Of a DNA stretch of 64,000 bases, positions 60,081 to 64,000 are shown piece by piece (the first letter of the stretch is position 1; every line of letters begins with the position of its first letter). The notes beneath the pieces were generated by a model, which saw only the letters and a list, made by a program, of their open reading frames with translations, was not told where the DNA came from and made no database searches. The DNA is taken from NCBI RefSeq assembly GCF_900188275.1, contig NZ_FZNY01000004.1:464263-528262 (forward strand). The letters run 5' to 3'. A program made the position numbers and the translations under genes. This DNA is from Dokdonia pacifica. Its GTDB lineage: Bacteria; Bacteroidota; Bacteroidia; Flavobacteriales; Flavobacteriaceae.

Positions 60081-60265
60081 TAACGTTAAATAAAGTAAGT
60101 TAGCAAGATTAAAATACGTTTTCTAACGTTCAACTAGGTTAAATAAGTAATGTATGTAAACGTAAAGCAATATTATTTATTCATTAAAATCAATACTTTA
60201 ATGAATTATACGCTAACGTTAGCTTTACGTTAAGTTGTGTAACTCGCTAACTTTTGCTAACGTAA
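60081..60265. repeat. TAACGT iteron-like repeats
   Basis: At least six copies of TAACGT(T/A) or its complement in about 185 bp, including TAACGTTA (60081-60088), TAACGTT (60124-60130), the palindrome GCTAACGTTAGC (60212-60223), ACGTTAAG (60227-60234) and GCTAACGTAAAG (60256-60267). They sit between the KfrA-like gene and the replication-type gene; either operators for the former or origin iterons. Confidence 0.6.
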
Positions 60266-60351
60266 AGCCTCTTCGATTCTCTTATCTGAGGATCAAATTC
60301 ATCAATTCATATCAAAGGGAGAAGCTTTCGAACTTTATATTGAGGAAAAGA

Positions 60352-60378
60352 AAAAACCGCCGTTGGCGCGGCGGTTTT
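60352..60378. terminator. Terminator-like hairpin
   Basis: AAAAACCGCCG pairs with CGGCGGTTTT across a 6-nt loop, with T's following. It lies 138 bp before the plus-strand winged-helix gene. Confidence 0.75.
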
Positions 60379-60515
60379 AAATTCATAGAGATACTTCATC
60401 TAATTCAATAACTGGATGGTATCTGTTTAGCGAATCGAGTGCAAGTCATTTATGACTTTGCAATGTTTTTTTGCGTCTTTTTCCACAAGAAATATAGTTC
60501 GTGGTTCAGAAATCT

Positions 60516-61082
60516 ATGAAGCATATTTCACTTAATAAAACATTACACAACATTTTGGCTATGATGCCATCGGATCATCAGAAAGAAGTAGGGCAGGGGG
60601 CTAATGTTCCAAAAAGATACTTTTATCAAAGACCTGAAGATAAAGGATCATTTATACTGCCTTTAAAGCAAAGCTTTGTAAAAGATGCACGCTTAATGCC
60701 AGGTACTAGATGTATGCTTGCCTTACTTGTAGGTTGGGCGGGCAAGGGTAGGGATCTTAGAACTACACAAGGAGCACTTGGTAGGCATTTAGGTCGATCA
60801 GTTCGGCAGATTTTTAGGTATTTGAAAGATGCTGCTAGGGAAGGGTATCTTACCTATAATTACACAAAGAACAGAATAGGTGCTATTATTGGGATTAAAA
60901 TCTTTTTGAGCTTTGAATTACTACGTCCAAATTTGAAGAAGAAGCCAAAAATTGGCAGAAAACAAGATCGGACTCTTGTGTCTGACACTAATACATTACT
61001 TAAAGATTCTTATATTATAGATGTAGAATTAGAGAAAAGGTTAGATAAGTTTCGAGAAGTAATCATAAATTCAAGCCCTTAA
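60516..61082 (+). CDS. Replication-type winged-helix protein
   Basis: A 188-residue protein. The middle (ARLMPGTRCMLALLVGWAGK, TTQGALGRHLGRSVRQIFRY) is a helix-turn-helix of the kind found in plasmid replication or regulatory proteins. The ATG at 60516 is preferred; a GTG at 60501 would add five residues. Context, with an iteron-rich stretch upstream, makes a replication role possible, but no Rep family is certain. The product is basic and lacks membrane segments. Confidence 0.6.
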   Translation: MKHISLNKTLHNILAMMPSDHQKEVGQGANVPKRYFYQRPEDKGSFILPLKQSFVKDARLMPGTRCMLALLVGWAGKGRDLRTTQGALGRHLGRSVRQIFRYLKDAAREGYLTYNYTKNRIGAIIGIKIFLSFELLRPNLKKKPKIGRKQDRTLVSDTNTLLKDSYIIDVELEKRLDKFREVIINSSP

Positions 61083-61354
61083 AACATTAAAAAATCAGAT
61101 TCTAACCAGAATAAACTCTTTAAAACAAAAGAGATGAAATCCAATGAAAATTTTAATTTCTAAAAATGAAAAGTATTGTTTACAAGAAAGATAGAGGAGT
61201 GATTAATGATTTCTTTGGGAAATGAGTAGGGCAGGGGAGTCTTTTAGAAGTTAAAAGGTGAAATCATAGGGCGAGTATCTAGAGTGTATCAGAGAAGGCT
61301 TATTTGCCCATAAAATCACTTTGCTATTGAAAACAAAAAAATAAGAAGAAAAGA
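61083..61354. other. Intergenic stretch with repeated motifs
   Basis: No gene seen. It holds GGGCAGGGG (61229-61237) and, at 61320-61341, TTGCTATTGAAAACAAAAAA, which recurs almost exactly at about 57523-57542 (TTGCTGTTGAAAACAAAAAA). Confidence 0.5.
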
Positions 61355-61579
61355 TTAACGTTCTCTATCAAAATCTTTGTTCTTGGTAGGAGGTGTTTTT
61401 TCTCTAATGAGTTCTAATTCTTTTTGCTGAATACCGTTTTTTAATCCTGTTTCATAGTCGCGTTGGTCTTCTGGGAATTTTGTTTGGCTAAGACTGAGTG
61501 CTAAATCAGGTTTATATTCTCGAAGTAAATATCCTTTATTAAAACCCTCAATGTAATCCTGAGATGGTTCGTTTTCCAT
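61355..61579 (-). CDS. Small mobile-element protein
   Basis: A 74-residue protein with DYIEGFNKGYLLREYKPDLA and LSLSQTKFPEDQRDYETGLKNGIQQKELEL, a pattern I associate with small proteins beside Bacteroidota excisionases. The C-terminus is charged. Function unknown. It starts 12 bp after the HTH gene stop and probably shares its transcript. Confidence 0.6.
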   Translation of the reverse strand: MENEPSQDYIEGFNKGYLLREYKPDLALSLSQTKFPEDQRDYETGLKNGIQQKELELIREKTPPTKNKDFDRER

Positions 61580-61590
61580 ATCTGTAGTGT

Positions 61591-61863
61591 TTAAAAGGTT
61601 TCTCTGGCATTCTTTTCTAAATAGTCTTCAATAGACTGACGGTCATAAAGAATCATTTTCTTCTGCGGTTGGCTAAACCTGATTTTTCCATTATTTCTGA
61701 GTACACTAAGTGTTGTCTTTGAAGTGATGCGTAATAATTGCATAGCTTCTGTGCCAGAAATCCATTTATCTAGTCTTGCGGTTGGATTTTGTTCTTTTAC
61801 ACGCTCAATGACTTCATCGAGGAGGGTATAAAACGCTTTGTCTTCTAGGCAAATAACTTCCAT
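61591..61863 (-). CDS. Excisionase-like helix-turn-helix protein
   Basis: A 90-residue Bacteroidota HTH protein: WISGTEAMQLLRITSKTTLSVLRNNGKIRFSQPQKKMILYDRQSIEDYL, the MerR/excisionase-like winged helix with its basic wing, after a helical N-terminus (EVIERVKEQNPTARLDKW). Such proteins usually control excision or transfer of mobilisable elements. Downstream is the 74-residue gene. It is the last accessory-type gene before the Rhs-like gene. Confidence 0.8.
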   Translation of the reverse strand: MEVICLEDKAFYTLLDEVIERVKEQNPTARLDKWISGTEAMQLLRITSKTTLSVLRNNGKIRFSQPQKKMILYDRQSIEDYLEKNARETF

Positions 61864-62375
61864 AACATTAAAACTACCACATCAGGAGAGATATTCCAAA
61901 TTTAGGTAAGCAATGTATTGAAATAATTAATTAAAATTAGTTTTATGCTTCTTTGAAATTTATTTATTAAAAATTTAACGTTCTGAAATATTTTAATAAT
62001 CAGTGTGTTAATGAAAATTGACAAGAATAATTACAGTGGTTTCAATGACTATCTGTTAAATCAACATACTAATTTTGTACATTTAAACTTGTAAGATTAG
62101 AATTAAATAGATAATTCAATTTTATCAAAGCACCACACCCCTATTTTATTGAATAAACAGATACGTCTGTAGTTAAAATGTATATTATGCATGTAACATA
62201 CGTATCATAACAACTAACAATATAATACGTATGTGGAATTATAATTCTTTCCTAGCCTATATTAGGCCGTCAATCATTCAAACATTTCAAAGCCTAATTT
62301 ATGTTTTTTAGTTAGGTTATCCATATTTAGATTTGAATACACGCACTCAATTACATTAACCTTTTAACCATTATT
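61864..62375. promoter_or_regulatory. AT-rich leader of the Rhs-like gene with inverted repeats
   Basis: No gene. A 10-bp inverted repeat, ACATACGTAT (62196-62205) and ATACGTATGT (62225-62234), and a smaller ACAGA/TCTGT hairpin at about 62158-62171 lie here. TAGATTTG (62328-62335) fits the -7 consensus 40 bp before the ATG, without a clear TTG at -33. Confidence 0.45.
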
Positions 62376-64000
62376 ATGATTAGAAAAATCTTGTTTTTAA
62401 AACACAAGTCTATTTTGTGTTTGCTTACTCTGCTTTGTTCTCTATTAAGCTTACACGCTCAAGAGACAACTAATGAAAACGCTTTTGATTATGAAGCAGA
62501 GCTTAATCGTTCTGTTCCAATTCCTAATTCTCCTGAGGCGGAAGCCTTTACTCAGTATGGAAATACTCCAGTGAATATGTATGCAGGATCTCCGGAAATT
62601 AGTATTCCTATTTACACTCATCAAGGAAGAGAACTCAATCTTCCAGTAAATCTTAGTTATGATGCTTCTGGAATTAAAGTAGAGCAACTAGCTACAAGTG
62701 CAGGATTAGGTTGGAATCTAGCAGTTGGAGGTCGTATCTCTCGTGTTACTAATGGAAATCCTGATGATTATATTCAATCGGGAATCACCCCATACGTAAG
62801 TTTTTGGAATAATGATGTACGTGATAAAATGCTTAAATATCGAGAGGAGTCAACATCATTTGCTACTAGAGATTCTGTAGTTATGTATTTTGATTTTATG
62901 AATAGTATCAGCATTAATGAAATTGATACCCAGCCTGATTATTATAGTTTAAATGCAATTGGGATTAATGATTACATCGCTTTTGATGTTGAAACCCGTC
63001 AGGCATATGCACTTAACAATCCACATATCAAAGTGGATTTTATCACAACTCCAGCAGCTGCCAACGGTATGCGAAGTATCACCAAATGGACAGTAACGGG
63101 TGCTGATGGAACTAAGTACTATTTTGATGAAGCTGAAATCACAGATTTTGATGGAGATGATATGAATCAACAATTTGCAACCTTTAAAACCTATAATTCT
63201 TCATGGGTACTCACTAAGGTAGAATCAGCAAATAGAAGGGATACTTATATTTTCAATTACACCAAATTAGCACCTTGGGCTCAAAATTTTAGTGTTTCTG
63301 GATATTCGGCTTATACCTATACTATTGATGAAAACACTCCTGCTAATGTTCCGTCACCTCCTTTTGTGACAAGTTCTGTACCTTTTATAAGAATTGAACA
63401 ACAACGACTAGATAACATATTGCATAATGGAAAAGAAATTGTTTCTATCACGTATCAAAATAGATATGACATAGGCGCCTCTGATGCTATCGATGCTATT
63501 ACTATCAAAAACGGTACTACGCAAGATTATAAAACCTATGATTTTCTCACCTCTTATTTTGGAATTAATGATAATCAATCCCCTAGCGGACAACAAGCCT
63601 CAGATATTCGATTAAAACTGAATGGAATTGATATTAGATCAAACACCAATGACTTGTATCAAAAATATCGATTTGAATATTTTTCACCTGCTCAAGTGCC
63701 CTCAGTAGTTAGTAAAGCTCAAGACTACATGGGATATTACAATGGAAAAGGGTCAAATGGAGTGCTTTTTCCTGAAGTAACCGTAGGTCAGCATACATTT
63801 GGAGGTGCAGATCGCTCCATTAATTTTAGCGACGCTATCAAAGGAACACTCTCAAGAATTTATTATCCAACTGGCGGTTATACTGACTTTGAATTTGAAT
63901 CACATACTACACCTGCTGAAATTGCAGACGTTGATGATAATACCCACACTCAGATATATGCAAGTCAACTTTTAACAGGAAATATTGATAATAATGTAGA
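62376..64000 (+). CDS. Rhs/YD-repeat-type secreted protein, 5' part (partial)
   Basis: 541 codons are visible and the frame stays open to the window edge. A signal peptide (SILCLLTLLCSLLSLHAQ) is followed by a region typical of Bacteroidota Rhs-like proteins: YGNTPVNMYAGSPEISIPIY, LPVNLSYDASGIKVEQLATSAGLGWNL and VGGRISRVTNGNPDDY. The repeats and any C-terminal effector domain would lie beyond position 64000. The start is the ATG at 62376, the first to give an intact signal peptide. Confidence 0.75.
   Translation, partial: MIRKILFLKHKSILCLLTLLCSLLSLHAQETTNENAFDYEAELNRSVPIPNSPEAEAFTQYGNTPVNMYAGSPEISIPIYTHQGRELNLPVNLSYDASGIKVEQLATSAGLGWNLAVGGRISRVTNGNPDDYIQSGITPYVSFWNNDVRDKMLKYREESTSFATRDSVVMYFDFMNSISINEIDTQPDYYSLNAIGINDYIAFDVETRQAYALNNPHIKVDFITTPAAANGMRSITKWTVTGADGTKYYFDEAEITDFDGDDMNQQFATFKTYNSSWVLTKVESANRRDTYIFNYTKLAPWAQNFSVSGYSAYTYTIDENTPANVPSPPFVTSSVPFIRIEQQRLDNILHNGKEIVSITYQNRYDIGASDAIDAITIKNGTTQDYKTYDFLTSYFGINDNQSPSGQQASDIRLKLNGIDIRSNTNDLYQKYRFEYFSPAQVPSVVSKAQDYMGYYNGKGSNGVLFPEVTVGQHTFGGADRSINFSDAIKGTLSRIYYPTGGYTDFEFESHTTPAEIADVDDNTHTQIYASQLLTGNIDNNV

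Overview
The window looks like the chromosome of a marine Flavobacteriaceae bacterium (Bacteroidota; a Dokdonia-like relative is a guess). The support is: flavobacterial promoters of the TTG-N20-TAnnTTTG type, few Shine-Dalgarno sites in the first half, a type IX secretion sorting tail, AT-rich DNA, and the gene order pdxA - DUF177 - rpmF - fabH - accB - accC.

Positions 1-32,700 read as ordinary core and niche genome. They hold riboflavin synthase (partial), pdxA, the DUF177/L32/FabH/AccB/AccC block, a polyferredoxin plus FAD oxidoreductase pair, cell-envelope proteins (two tandem D15/BamA-like barrels, a GH113-like glycosidase, several lipoproteins), two AraC-type regulators, and an arsenosugar (rSAM/selenodomain-associated) gene set. 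That set has a likely complete operon from 32,636 down to 26,699: peroxidase-like protein, ArsS radical SAM protein, two TIGR04282-type transferases, a rhodanese, a DM13-T9SS protein, a purine nucleoside phosphorylase and an ArsM methyltransferase. A satellite pair (DUF547 lipoprotein and TIGR04283 glycosyltransferase) lies at 23,036-24,703. Between them is a small locus with two cysteine-rich double-glycine peptides and two tiny membrane proteins. This half carries eight copies of a palindrome, TACGCTTTCGCGAAAGCGTA or its core, some inside genes; I saw none in the second half.

A tRNA-Phe gene at 32,852-32,927 marks where the sequence changes character. From 33,108 to about 61,863 the content is accessory. 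(a) 33,108-39,693: a nuclease-methylase/specificity restriction locus, a toprim primase-like protein, a strongly structured non-coding stretch and a short tyrosine recombinase. (b) 39,978-43,758: a rare GMC oxidoreductase/DegT aminotransferase fusion and an acid phosphatase lipoprotein, flanked by a shared 14-bp motif. (c) 44,181-54,148: a MazEF-like toxin-antitoxin with a sigma70-like promoter, a nick-site-like sequence with a hairpin, and a compact eight-gene minus-strand operon built around a VWA protein, PP2C phosphatase and protein kinase (TerY-P-like triad) plus a VirD4/TraD-like ATPase that lacks its own membrane anchor. (d) 54,239-61,863: a second nick-like site, a MobF/TrwC-type relaxase-helicase, a methylase-like protein without a visible catalytic NPPY motif, a large inverted repeat, a KfrA-like DNA-binding protein with TAACGT repeats upstream, a replication-type winged-helix protein, and an excisionase-like HTH protein. 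Several genes in (c) and (d) have strong Shine-Dalgarno sites, unusual for this phylum.

The last 1.6 kb opens an Rhs-like secreted protein that runs off the end. The best candidate for an undescribed system is the TerY-P-like operon coupled to a conjugative-type ATPase between two nick-like sites; next are the GMC-DegT fusion and the orphan double-glycine peptide locus.
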